Source: Arctopsyche grandis | Taxonomy: Eukaryota; Arthropoda; Insecta; Trichoptera; Hydropsychidae | Length of the DNA: 64,000 nucleotides | NCBI RefSeq assembly: GCF_051622035.1 | Contig: NC_135360.1 | Coordinates: 7,006,001-7,070,000 of the forward strand | Reading direction: 5' to 3' | In this document: positions 22,861 through 33,141 of the stretch, one piece after another | Position numbering within the stretch: the stretch's first letter is position 1 | How the letters are laid out: every line of letters begins with the position of its first letter | Program-made: the position numbers and the translations under genes | Notes under the pieces: model-generated | Seen by the model: the letters and a program-made list of their open reading frames with translations, nothing else | What the model was told of the DNA's origin: nothing | Databases searched by the model: none

Positions 22861-23200
22861 TCATTTTGTTTATTAATTTTTAACTCTGCCTGGGGTTGGG
22901 AAATCTTGTTAACCACTTTCCTGTCGGTTCCAAGTCCGAAAAAAGAGGATAGTAACTCATTTTTTATTTTTTTTATTTATGGGCGTCTGTTCTTATTGAG
23001 CATGAAAGTTTGGATATCTCGAGAGTGCATTTATCCGACCTGACATTTATAGATAAATAGATTATTTTTACTTAAATGTGATTGAATCTTTATAGATACA
23101 TCTTTGAATTACATCATAGAATCTTTGTATAAAAAGATTCAATCACAGGAATTATATTTTGATGTAAATAAAAAGTATATATACAATTTAAGCAGCTTTA

Positions 23201-23564
23201 TTAACACGTTCAACCCGGCGTGTACCACCGGTGGCCACGCGGATAGTGCTATATCAAACGGAGTGTACCACCGGAAGTCACACTCCCGTATAACCCTCAA
23301 ATTCAAATTAAATACGCCACCACATGGAAGATTATTATGTTAAATATGCCGCCTGATCATTTTTTTTTTTTTTGGTTTCCCAGATGCAGTATAATTTTAC
23401 GGTTCCACTTCATTTAGCATCCCAACACTAAAATTCCTATAAAGCTCTAAAGATTTAGGGACAGCTCATAATATAAAGTGATTAAATGCTGTTAAGCGTA
23501 ATTGGGTGACAGTGCCGTCGCACGGGCAAATGTATGAAATCATGCGCCGGGCTGCATGTGTTAA
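23201..23564. mobile_element. piggyBac-type MITE with TTAA flanks
   Basis: TTAA stands at both ends (23201-23204 and 23561-23564). The inner ends are inverted repeats, CACGTTCAACCCGGCG and, reversed, CACATGCAGCCCGGCG. TTAA targets and CA...TG ends are the mark of piggyBac elements. There is no transposase in the 360 bp. Confidence 0.8.
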
Positions 23565-24240
23565 ATTAAAGCTATGCAAAAAAATAGTACATACCTGCAG
23601 ATGAAAACTTCTTAGTTTTACAATAAAAAGTACACCTAAAGGATACTCTCTCCCCCCAAAATAACAGATCTTTGACTTTTCTATAGATATATTTTCAATC
23701 GAAGTAATAATATTTAGAATATCGATAATTGATTTTTTGCCCTTCTATTTTTAATATATGTAAATGAAAAGTGCTACAATTACAATGAAGAAGGATTAGT
23801 GAAAAAATCTAATAAGGTTTTTGGTGCTTTTTCTTCAACTTCAAAAAAAGCTTTTTCTTTAACTAAAAAGTAGCTTTAGAGTGCATTCTATTGCAGGTAA
23901 TAGTGATAGCCACCTAGTTTTTGAATGGGAGAGTAGATTTTTATATTCAATATATTAGCAAAATCACAGAAATCTAGTCTTTCTGTTCTTACGGTGTCTA
24001 CTCTGCATCTGCGTGCGAGAAAATTATCGATACAAGATAAATTGATTGATGCCTCACACACATTTTTTGTCTCCCTTATACACATAGTTCTCTAAAAAGT
24101 ATAAGATAGAGAAATATAGTTCTTGGTTTAATATTGCTACAGTGTTTACCAGACATCGACTTCTGAAGTAATTTAAAAAGTAGCAAACCGGGACATTTGG
24201 GCGTCCCGTGAGGTTTGTTCGGGACACGAGACTTAAAACT
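23565..24240. other. AT-rich stretch without recognised features
   Basis: No gene or element with clear ends. A GGGACATTTGGGCGTCCCG / CGGGACGCCTGACAACCC motif pair just to the right may mark the end of the neighbouring hAT relic. Confidence 0.35.
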
Positions 24241-24259
24241 TGTGACAATCCCAATTAAT

Positions 24260-24535
24260 CGGGACGCCTGACAACCCTAGCCATAATGGAGTTGATAATT
24301 TTAATCACTAATTCCATTACTTTTTCAATTTTTTTCTGGAAATGCCTGCACATAAAGCGCTTCTTGATGAATGATGCATTTGTAAGCAAGTACCTCGTGA
24401 TTAATTTTTCCTTTCAAAATAGCAACAAACCCTTTTCTTACGCCGGTCATGCTTTTCGCCCCATCTGTTGAAATTGCTACAATTTTAGAGCACTTTGGCC
24501 AAAGAGCCGCGGTTTGCCGACCCCTGGCTTAGGAT
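24260..24535 (-). mobile_element. hAT transposase fossil (GTF2IRD2/ZBED-like)
   Basis: The minus strand reads KIVAISTDGAKSMTGVRKGF, then VAILKGKINHEVLAYKCIIH, then QEALCA. This is the catalytic-region signature (TDGA-x-x-M-x-G ... HCxxHQEALC-like) of hAT transposases often labelled general transcription factor II-I repeat protein 2-like. The flank GGGGTCGGCAAACCGCGGC is like the terminal repeat of Charlie-type hAT elements. Only a fragment remains. Confidence 0.75.
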
Positions 24536-24860
24536 GATGAAGAATGTTTACCAAAATTATCTCAATTTCATCCAATAAATAAAAAGTATAAAATTTAAAA
24601 TAAATAAAACAAGTAAGACAACTAATAGATCTGTGTATTTAATTTTCAATTATAATTTCTCTTAAAATTATTTAAATAAACTGCAATGAGAAGAAATTTC
24701 ATGAGAAGGGGGCACCAGAAACACCATGGCACGAATGCAGCCAAAATGTAAAAATTTTAACAATTTTTTACAAACCTATTTTATATTTATCCCAGTATGC
24801 AATTTTTTATGTATGTCGAGATTTTTTTAGTAAATAAATGGTTTTAGACAAATTTCACAT

Positions 24861-25942
24861 TTATGTAGTTTTATTCCAGAATGCATTTTTTTTATGTACC
24901 TTGAGGTAAGATTTTTTAGAAAATGATTTTGAACAAACGTTACATTTGTGTGGTTTTATCCCAGCATGCAATTTTTTATGTTGCTTGAGGTTAGATTTTT
25001 GAGAAAATGATTTTAGACAAATTTCACACTTGTAAGGCTTTTCACCCGAGTGATTTTTTAAATGTCTGACAAGTGTACTTTTTCGAACAAATGATTTTAA
25101 ACAAATGTCACATTTGTGTAGTATCCCAGCATGCAATGTTTTATGTTTCTCGAGACCAGATTTTTGAGTAAATGGTTTTAGACAAATTTCACACTTGTAA
25201 GGCTTTTCACCCGTGTGAGTTTCTAAATGTATGACAAGTGTAGTTTTTTGAACAAATGATTTTAAACAAATGTCACATTTGTGTGGTTTTATCCCAGCAT
25301 GCAATTTTTTATGTTGCTTGAGGTTAGATTGATCAGAAAATGATTTTAGACAAATTTCACACTTGTAAGGCTTTTCACCCGTGTGAGTTTTTAAATGTCT
25401 GACAAGTGTACTCCTTCGAACAAATGATTTTAAACAAATATCGCATTTGAACAGGTATTCTCCAGTATGTGATCTTTTGTGTAGCACAAGTTCGGATTTA
25501 TTGGGAAATGGCTTTAAACAAATTTCACTATTCTTTCGGTGAATTGTTGGTAGTGAAGGCTCATCGTCCCATATTACATCTTCCAAAAAAACTTCTTCAG
25601 TCTTGATCTTCAAGCAATCATCTAACCTCCGTTGAGACTTTTCGTTGCTTCGAAAACAAGCCTTTCGAAAGCTGATCAATAATTCCAGATTGGTTTTACA
25701 CGAAAGACACACCGTGTCTGGCAACCCATCGCTTCTTTTAACCTGCAGATGAAAAAAAGTAGGATCAAGCGGTGAGAAGAGTTAATCAATTGGGTCCACA
25801 ATAATTGTAACCTGTAACCAGCACTGACCTGAATTTGACAGCAGGTCCGAATGTATTGCTGCAGACGCTCTGGATGAGGATCGCCGAAGATGGAGATGGA
25901 AGATTCGGCCGGAGTTAATCCAAGACAAAGCCTGCACTCCAT
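24861..25942 (-). CDS. ZAD-domain C2H2 zinc-finger protein
   Basis: Two exons, 25942-25829 and 25742-24861, join in phase to 331 codons plus stop. The N-terminal ZAD (MECRLCLGL ... VCLSCKTNL) is split by the intron; it coordinates one zinc ion and dimerises these proteins in insects. Six regular C2H2 fingers follow (about residues 175-320) with TGEKPY and AGIKPH linkers. A first finger has Ser in place of its first Cys (NSEICLKPF), and the last lacks its second His, so both are degenerate. Fingers alternate between two types (KCDICLKSFV and KCEICLKSFS), which shows growth by two-finger duplication. It is probably a sequence-specific nuclear regulator; the target is unknown. No orthologue can be named, as ZAD genes turn over rapidly. 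Confidence 0.9.
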
Positions 25943-26043
25943 CGTCCCTGTATCGAACTATCGAACTCTGACAGCAACCGGACGACATCACCTTGCAAAT
26001 TTTTTTTTGGTCTAAATTTGGTACTAGTTATACCAGAGAAATG

Positions 26044-26235
26044 GGTAAGCGGACTACTAGTCATATGTGAACCGGTCACAGGACAATTGGTCGCTCTAGA
26101 TCGGTCACACGTGATCACCCGTCACACTAAAACTGGTCACACCCTAAAACTGGTCACACCCTAAAATCGGTCACGAGAAAACTGGTTGACCGATTTTAGG
26201 GTGTTACCAGTTTTCTCGTGAACAGTTTTAGCTCG
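26044..26235. mobile_element. Hairpin MITE family E, copy 1 (right arm incomplete)
   Basis: The left arm GGACTACTAGTCATATGTGA, ACCGGTCACAGGACAATTGG, TCGCTCTAGATCGGTCACAC matches the copies at 30125 and 42980. The right arm begins (ACCGATTTTAGGGTG, CCAGTTTTCTCGTG) but breaks off. It sits just upstream of the ZAD gene. Confidence 0.85.
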
Positions 26236-26743
26236 CTGTGACGTTTTTACGTACTATTTTACTTTTGTTTTATAGTATTTTTTTGCTTGTACCTTTTATT
26301 TCTTTTTAATCTATGAATTATTACTATTATTATTATTATGGTTTTTATTTTTCTCTCTTGTTTTCTTATGGAGGCCATTGTGGCGCATTTGGTTCTTCCT
26401 GTAATGTCACAATGGTCCAAACTAACGTTTAAATAAATATTATACTTACTTTATATTCAACTAGTTGTTTTATTACCCGACTTCGTTCAGTATTTGTAAT
26501 ATAAACAGCTTAAACATGGCGACTCTTATGGTAAAATATTCATTTGTTTTTTTTATAAAATTTATTTGAATCGAAAAAAATATATATCGAATCGTCATAG
26601 AAATTTTGTTTTGTTTTCGAAGTTCTCAACGAAAAATACTTACGCTTAATAAAGTGCCGTAAGCGTGGTGTAACCGTGCCGTGTCGGTAAATATGAATAG
26701 AAATGACGTATTTGAAACGGAGTCGTGTAGTGCTGTTATGTAT

Positions 26744-26876
26744 GAACAGACCAGTGGCGTGCGCTGAAATTCTCTTTCTTTTTGTCCTACAGCCTTACTT
26801 AATGTGTACGAACGGGCACATTAAGGCTGTACGACAAAAAGAGAGAGAATTTCAGCGCACGCCACTGGAGCAGACC
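26744..26876. mobile_element. hAT-type MITE with 8-bp target duplication
   Basis: Inverted ends CAGTGGCGTGCGCTGAAATT / AATTTCAGCGCACGCCACTG are perfect. They are flanked by GAACAGAC and GAGCAGAC, an 8-bp duplication with one change, as expected of hAT elements. Confidence 0.85.
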
Positions 26877-26940
26877 TAAAATCGTAATTACGAATATTAT
26901 TATTAAGAGTTTTTTTTCACAGTAATCTTCCCAGACATGC

Positions 26941-27446
26941 ATACAACTGTAGAGATATAGCACGACTTGTGATATCACCTATTTCCCTCATTGAACTTAA
27001 TCTGTACAAATGACATCATCGTGTCTTCTTCTCGTACACGAAAGTTAGCCGTGGCCGAAATACTTCGTCCAGCTTACCCATAAAGGCGATTCGACTCGCT
27101 CCAGATACGCAATCACGAGTACACGGGAAATCCCAAGGAGCTACGCAACTACGCATCAAACATCGAACACAAAGGAAGACCTCGACCCCGTCGGAATCTT
27201 CCAGAACGTGATCTCACCAGCCCAGCTACGCGTTGCTCAAGCAACACCTTTATAAACCAGTGCATCGTCCCCAGATGCCAGTGAGCTTCAGGAACTCGAC
27301 CTAGCTCGTTCCAGTGAATCCTTTACCTACTTCGCTGTACATACAAATAAATCTGTATTAATCGAGTAATAAAGATCCTCTTCAAAATTCAACTGAATTT
27401 CCATAGGCTGGGAAACGGTCCAAAACCTACAACCCCCCTATACAAC
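26941..27446. mobile_element. LTR-like insertion (probable solo LTR) with 7-bp flanking repeat
   Basis: 492 bp between two copies of ATACAAC (26941-26947 and 27440-27446); the uninterrupted site is seen in the family C copy near 56365. It starts TGTAGAGATATAG, has a TATA-like TTTATAAACC (about 27250), AATAAA signals near 27345-27370 and a 3' part AGGCTGGGAAACGGTCC like that of the block ending at 7190. No coding region. This fits a solitary LTR of a Ty3/gypsy or BEL-type element. Age is moderate: the flanking repeat is still perfect. Confidence 0.6.
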
Positions 27447-27540
27447 AAATCTTGAAAGTTCCATCGTAATCGGTTCAGTGGCTTAGGAGCCTATTCGAGA
27501 CAGACAGACAAACATTAATTTTATATATGTATATAGATAC

Positions 27541-28329
27541 AGTTTTATTTTATTTCATTAGGTTTCATGACTACACATCATACGTTCCAATTATAGTGGA
27601 ATTGTCTCTAATTTAGAAATCAGTCTGTCAGTTTTGTTGGACAGTCAGGTAACCTTTTTCCTTAACAATAATTATCACTAGTCTCACGAGGCTGCTCTCA
27701 CTCGTTTCACCAATGACATATTCGTTTGACTCCAATTTATTCGTCTGGTTTGTTTTTCAAGGGATTTTCGACTATAACAATGGCTACGGAAATTTTTGTG
27801 AGCATATACAAACAACAACTCCAACATTTTGCACAATCAGAGAGTCAAATATCACTTGTTTTAGACCAAACATCTTGAGACGTCAGGCGAGTCCTTCTGT
27901 CACTGTCATGACTGGGCTTTAGCGATTGTCCAATAAGTGGATTTTTAAGGTTGAAAAGCAATTAAATCGAGTATAGGTTTATATGTTTCATATCATTTGT
28001 GAAATATGTCCCTTTTAACGAACATCATTCATTCAATATTTATCATCGGCGAGTGATTGCTCTGTTTGTTTGATCAATTCAGGTGATTTAGTCGCAAAAA
28101 ATTTACCTTTTACTATTTTCAAATTGAACGAATAAAATATAAACATGTTGGATATTTAAATCGCATTGATTATTCCTATAGATCATGTGCTGATTTTAAC
28201 TGTGTGCATATTTCTTCCGCTGCCATATTTGAGGATATTGTTTAAGGTTATATTTCCTATTATTTGATTAACTGTATATGTATATTGCCGTAGTTGTTCG
28301 ATTTTTATCTCTCTTTTCCACTTATTAGG
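27541..28329. other. Upstream region of CHMP6
   Basis: No coding sequence accepted. It should hold the promoter and leader of CHMP6, but no TATA or initiator/DPE pair with good spacing was found. A motif ATGGGGGCC at the start codon is preceded by TTAGG, so a non-coding leader exon ending with an acceptor (TTATTAG) just before the ATG is possible. Confidence 0.35.
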
Positions 28330-29025
28330 ATGGGGGCCCTGTTCGGAAAGAGTAAAAAGCATGCAAGCCGAGTCACAGAGCAAGACAAGGCCGTGCTTCA
28401 GCTGAAGCAACAACGCGACAAACTAAAACAGTACCAAAAGAGGATAGAACTAAATTTGGAAAAGGATAGACAGTTAGCTAAAACGTTGTTGACCAACGGC
28501 AAAAGAGAACGAGCCAAATTGTTGTTGAAGAAGAAACATTACCAAGAACAACTTTTAAGCAACACCGACTCTCAATTGGAAAATTTGGAGAAATTGGTTC
28601 ATGATATTGAATTTGCTCAAATTGAAATACAAGTATATATTCCTTTTATTTTCACATTTAATCAAACTACGTATGAAAATTTATTACAAATTTAATTTAT
28701 ATAGGTTTTGGATGGATTGAAAACGGGTAACGCCGCTTTAAAGAAAGTCCATGAAGTGCTCAATATAGACGAGATCGAACAAATCCTCGAAGAGACTAAA
28801 GAAGGTGTTGACAAGCAGCACGAGATAGACGCCATCTTGAGCGGAACGTTGACGGAAGAGGATGAAATGGCCGTCGAAGCTGAATTGGAGGAGATGTTGG
28901 GCATCGGCGAAAAGCTACCAGACGTGCCCGAAGAGTTGGAAGAAGAAAACGCGGAACTGGAACTTCCAGAGGTACCAAAGCCCGTTAGGGAAAAGAAGCG
29001 GGAACGTGTAGCGTTGGAAGCGTAG
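28330..29025 (+). CDS. Vps20: CHMP6 / Vps20, ESCRT-III subunit
   Basis: Two exons (28330-28632 and 28705-29025) join in phase to 207 codons plus stop; human CHMP6 has 201. MGALFGKSKK gives an N-terminal glycine fit for myristoylation. A basic helical hairpin (to about residue 100, KQQRDKLKQYQKRIE ... LLLKKKHYQEQL) is followed by an acidic C-terminal half with the MIM2 motif KLPDVPEEL (about 171-179), which binds the MIT domain of Vps4. CHMP6 is recruited by ESCRT-II (Vps25) to endosomes and nucleates Snf7/CHMP4 polymers for vesicle budding. The family features are complete, and both splice sites are canonical. Confidence 0.95.
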
Positions 29026-29507
29026 TCACTCACCAATTGAATCGAAATTTGATGGCTTCAAGAAATGTACATTTGCTTTAACCTTTTTGTCCCGATTCAA
29101 CTCGGATGAGGTATTTATTGGAATAACAAGACAATCGACTTTTCATTTGATACGTAGTCTGCCTTATGTTCAGTATAATAATGGGTATCTCGATCCTTCA
29201 GAATATGATTTTTTTTCTAGCAATGTGCGAAGTTTTCGTTCAATATTTTCTGCAAAACGATTCATTTGCATGTTTGCTTATAATATATACAAATATTAGT
29301 GTCGAAGGATTTGAGATACTCTTCTCGACACGAGAGGGTTAATAATAGACTTAAGTTGTATTTAAAAATATTTTTCTATAAAATTTATCAATATGCCAAG
29401 AAAATTTATATTAAAAGATTGATTGTATTTTCGAAAAAGTTATGTACATGTGTTGATTTTTTATTTTATTTCTCTGTAACTAAATGTATTTAAATTGTAC
29501 AATTTTA

Positions 29508-29513
29508 AATAAA
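29508..29513 (+). terminator. Possible polyadenylation signal of CHMP6
   Basis: AATAAA about 480 bp past the CHMP6 stop codon, followed after 25 bases by a T/G-rich stretch. Short frames in 29087-29500 are then 3' untranslated sequence. Confidence 0.45.
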
Positions 29514-29779
29514 ATACGCATATATTATATTTAGTCAAGCGTTTTTTATTGTATTTACTTAATTTCTGGAATAATAATAGCAAGAAAAGTCCTTGGTGGC
29601 ATGAAAAGTAATTCATGTTGTCAAACAATGCAAATATGTATGGTAAGAACACATTCAAAAGTGCGGTACAGGACGTGCACATGGACTTCAGCTGTGAGAG
29701 GCGTATCTTCATGTCATTATTAATTCGTAGTTTCTTTTACATTTCTTTAAATATGTGAATCACCATTATCGATTGCTAT

Positions 29780-30960
29780 CAAACTTATGTCAATACAAGT
29801 GAAAACACTCCAGGGGGTTAGTTTTGCGAAGGAACGCGTCGATACAGATTTGGCGTACTGAAGTAGAACAAGCGTTTTTTAATTGTACGTAAAAAACCTA
29901 CTTGGAAGAAAGAGATTATCTCGGCTCTTGAGATATCAGAACATGGTTGAGACAAAAAATTGTATCAGCTTGCCTAAAATAGGAAAGTTTGCGCAGGCTA
30001 TGCCCGTGATAATCGCTTCGAGCCTGGCCACACCGGGTGACTTAATTGCGCGACCAGATTAAATGTAACAGTTGCATGGAGCATGCCACACCAGGCAACT
30101 CACCGGTTGCCCAAGTCGTAAAATGGTAAACGGACTACTAGTCATATGTGAACCAGTCACAGGACAACCGATCACCCGTCACACTAAAACTAGTCACGAA
30201 AAAACTGGTCACACCCAAAAATTCGACCAATTTTTAATTTTTGGGTGGACCAGTTTTTTCGTGACCAATTTTCGGGTGTGACCGATCTAGAGCGACCGGT
30301 TCACATTTGACTAGTAATCACCAAACCCGTAAAATAACCCGACCGAGATCAGTTGCCGGCGTTGGGTCTGGTCACGGTGATTTTATTACATGAGCAACCA
30401 TCGCGATCCCTCAAAATGTATGGCGTTGTATTGTAAAAACTATGAACATGTGTGACGTATTACCAACTCTATGGGCGAAAATACACTGAGTGGTATGGGA
30501 CGTCATGTGTCCTTGGCTTCCCGCTGTGACCATAGACAATGGGTGTTCCCCAAATCGAATTTGAGTGTACTTACACGTGCAGAATGCATGTTTGGGAGGT
30601 CGCACGTGTATGCATATCCATATGCAATCGATACATTTGGGATTCACTGTTATTGATCACTGTCAATATAAAATATCACCGAAAATACTACAGGGGGTGA
30701 TTTTTGGGACTGTGTGTCGTGTATAAGGGCTAGGGGTGCTTCATTTTTCAAAAGTATCCTTACCTTAATAGGTTGAGCAGATTCTTGGTCGCTTCTGGTT
30801 GCCCGAGTTGGGCGACCAAGAGTGACTACGAGCAACTACGCTTGGGCAACAAAATCACTCGAGGACGGCACAAGATTTTAAGGGATTGGCAAAAGGAAGT
30901 ACACAGTAGAAGTCATTCTATTTATCCCCATTCCAAAGAAAAGATGTACGCTTTATTGTG
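29780..30960. repeat. Mosaic of MITE-like ends around a family E insertion
   Basis: The motif AACACTCCAGGGGGTTAGTT (about 29805), its relative AATACTACAGGGGGTGATTT (about 30682) and an inverted relative AAATCAGCCCCTGGAGTGTT (about 48803) share a TGTCAATATAA lead. A GGGCGAAAATACACTGAG motif near 30475 also has a relative near 48700. These are ends of related non-coding elements; I cannot draw exact borders. Confidence 0.45.
30117..30335. mobile_element. Hairpin MITE family E, copy 2, with 8-bp target duplication
   Basis: Element 30125-30327: left arm GGTAAACGGACTACTAGTCA, right arm ACATTTGACTAGTAATCACC, with long inverted inner arms rich in GGTCAC. It is flanked by CGTAAAAT at 30117-30124 and 30328-30335. 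Confidence 0.9.
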
Positions 30961-31552
30961 GATCGCTTTTGCCATCTTTTCCATAGCTTTTATAAATTGA
31001 ATGACCTCTAAGCTTATTCAAAGGTGGAAACATATATTTTTTTTCATATACAAAATCGATTAGTTTGTCACTCTTTTATTCTGTCTATATTTTCTTTAAT
31101 GTTACAAATGAAATTTTTTTTTTTAATAAAATTCACTAATATTCCTGCAATAATAGGTAAAACATCAAATCAAACTCTAACAATATACATACACATTTCT
31201 TTTTACATAGTAAAAATATTAATTTATGAAAAGTCTACTCGTGAGAATTCGGGATCGATCGAAACGTGATGTCGCTAATGCTGATTGTGAATATGTTCAT
31301 TTTACTACAAACAAGTCAGACAAATCGACAAGACTTTCAAATACAGACTAAAACTAATCCGATTTATTCAAAATTGCGACACGGAAATCAAATCGTCAGT
31401 TGATTACCAAAAAAAAATCACCGATCCCAGGTCGGTTGAATGATTAAAATTACATTAGATCGAAAGTATAAAAAATTTTGTTTTTTTTTTATTTATTTCC
31501 AAATTCAATGAATTTTATATATAAAAAATATTTTCAATTAGAATGTTTTAGG

Positions 31553-31633
<81 letters not shown>

Positions 31634-33141
31634 TTAAAATGATACTTTGACGTTATATTTTTCCTTGTAATATACAGTTATACACATTTTTACAAAAATT
31701 GTGAATAAAAAAAAACATGTAAAATACAAAAATGAAAAAAGTTATCGTTTCTTTAGTTTAAAAAAAAATTGATTCAATCATGACAATGATTCCCAAGCGG
31801 TATTAGGCCGCATTAAATGAAAAAATAAAATAAAAAATGAAATTAAAATAAAATTACATATATCGGCCGCACTTGAGAACTGTTTGATTCAAGAGTGAAT
31901 CGTTTATATAAATTTACTCAACCTCCTAACTAAAATATACAAAGTAAAGTGAAGAGAGTCCTCTCAGTAATATATACGATTATAAAAAATATATCTTCGA
32001 AGCTCTCATTTTTTTTATTATTATTTTATAATAAATATAAATGTACAAGTGTCGCATAAATAAATAGAACAATAAATGCATACAACGTATTGAAATTAAT
32101 ATTAACGTCCACTTCCATCAAATTTAAGGTTTTCAGCCTAGGCGCGCATATATTACGTTTTTTGGGAATACAATATGAAAAATAAAAAAATATATTAAAT
32201 TTAATTTTTCTTCAAAGGTGGTGGGGTAATAGCAAAAGGAAAACTTAATAAACAAAATAGTACAAAAAACCTTATTAAAAGAAGAAAAGCAGGTGAAACA
32301 TAAATATATTATATAAAATGTTCACATGTGAAGTACTTATAATTTTCAACTAGTTTATTGCCCTAATAAAATAAGAAAAGTGAGTGACACAAATAAATCG
32401 TATATGTATGTGGAATACAGTGCTATATGATATTTATATGTATACTTAAAAAATCAGTTGGTTAAAAAATGTACATACATTACAAAATTCAACAGAATAA
32501 TAAATAATAGAAATGTATGATACAATAAATATTTGCATACATAATTCCAGCAAGTCTTTTAACCTGGAAATAGCTTCATTTGCTAATTGAAAAAAACCTA
32601 AGCCAATATGCAATATTTTTAACAGGGAGTTATGAGATAAATAAGAAATTCTTTTAATGGTACATAAAAATGTATTATAAACGACTAAAATAAATATGAA
32701 ATTAGTAAAAAATATTAATCCATATAAATATTTGAATAGTGCACAAAATATAGGCATTTTAAGCTATTTATTATTCACTTATTGCAGTTTCACGTTCTCA
32801 AACAGTATTTGGTAGCACATTTCAAAATAATTATTTTTTTTAGAAGTAGGCAAATATTTAATATTATTATTCAATTATTATTATTATACACACTAAAATT
32901 TATAACACTATAACTTTATTATCACCACTGAATTTGTCTACACCATAAAATGGTTTTCTCCTTATTTTAATTATTACATGTCCACGGTGTAGTAATATCA
33001 AGTTTTGTGTTGGATGAAATTATGGAAAAATGCAAAAATATAATGAAAAACCACGAATCAATAATTCTTTGTTAATTAATTAACAATCTATACTATTAAT
33101 CAATTAACAAATAATTAACAGTTTACTTTCAATCTTTAAAA
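30961..33141. other. AT-rich region, probably 3' untranslated sequence of crol
   Basis: No gene recognised. The region is very AT-rich, with several AATAAA-type signals on the minus strand (as TTTATT), and lies directly past the proposed terminal exon of crol. How far the 3' untranslated region reaches cannot be told from sequence alone. Confidence 0.35.
31555..31629. repeat. (TA)n microsatellite
   Basis: About 37 uninterrupted TA units, followed by TTTATTTAAA. Likely to vary in length between individuals. Confidence 0.98.

Larger units (their letters stand above)
26461..27540. repeat. Dispersed repeat family C, with two later insertions
   Basis: The left end CAACTAGTTGTTTTATTACC, CGACTTCGTTCAGTATTTG and the right end (AATCGGTTCAGTGGCTTAGG, GACAGACAGACAAACATTAA) recur at 16794, 17490, 56340 and 62110. 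Related ACCCGGCTTCGCTCGG sequences with TCTGTCTGTCT tails are common in arthropod genomes; Helitron-like or LINE-tail origins have been proposed, and I cannot choose. This copy was split by a hAT MITE (26744-26875) and by an LTR-like insertion (26948-27439). Confidence 0.65.
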
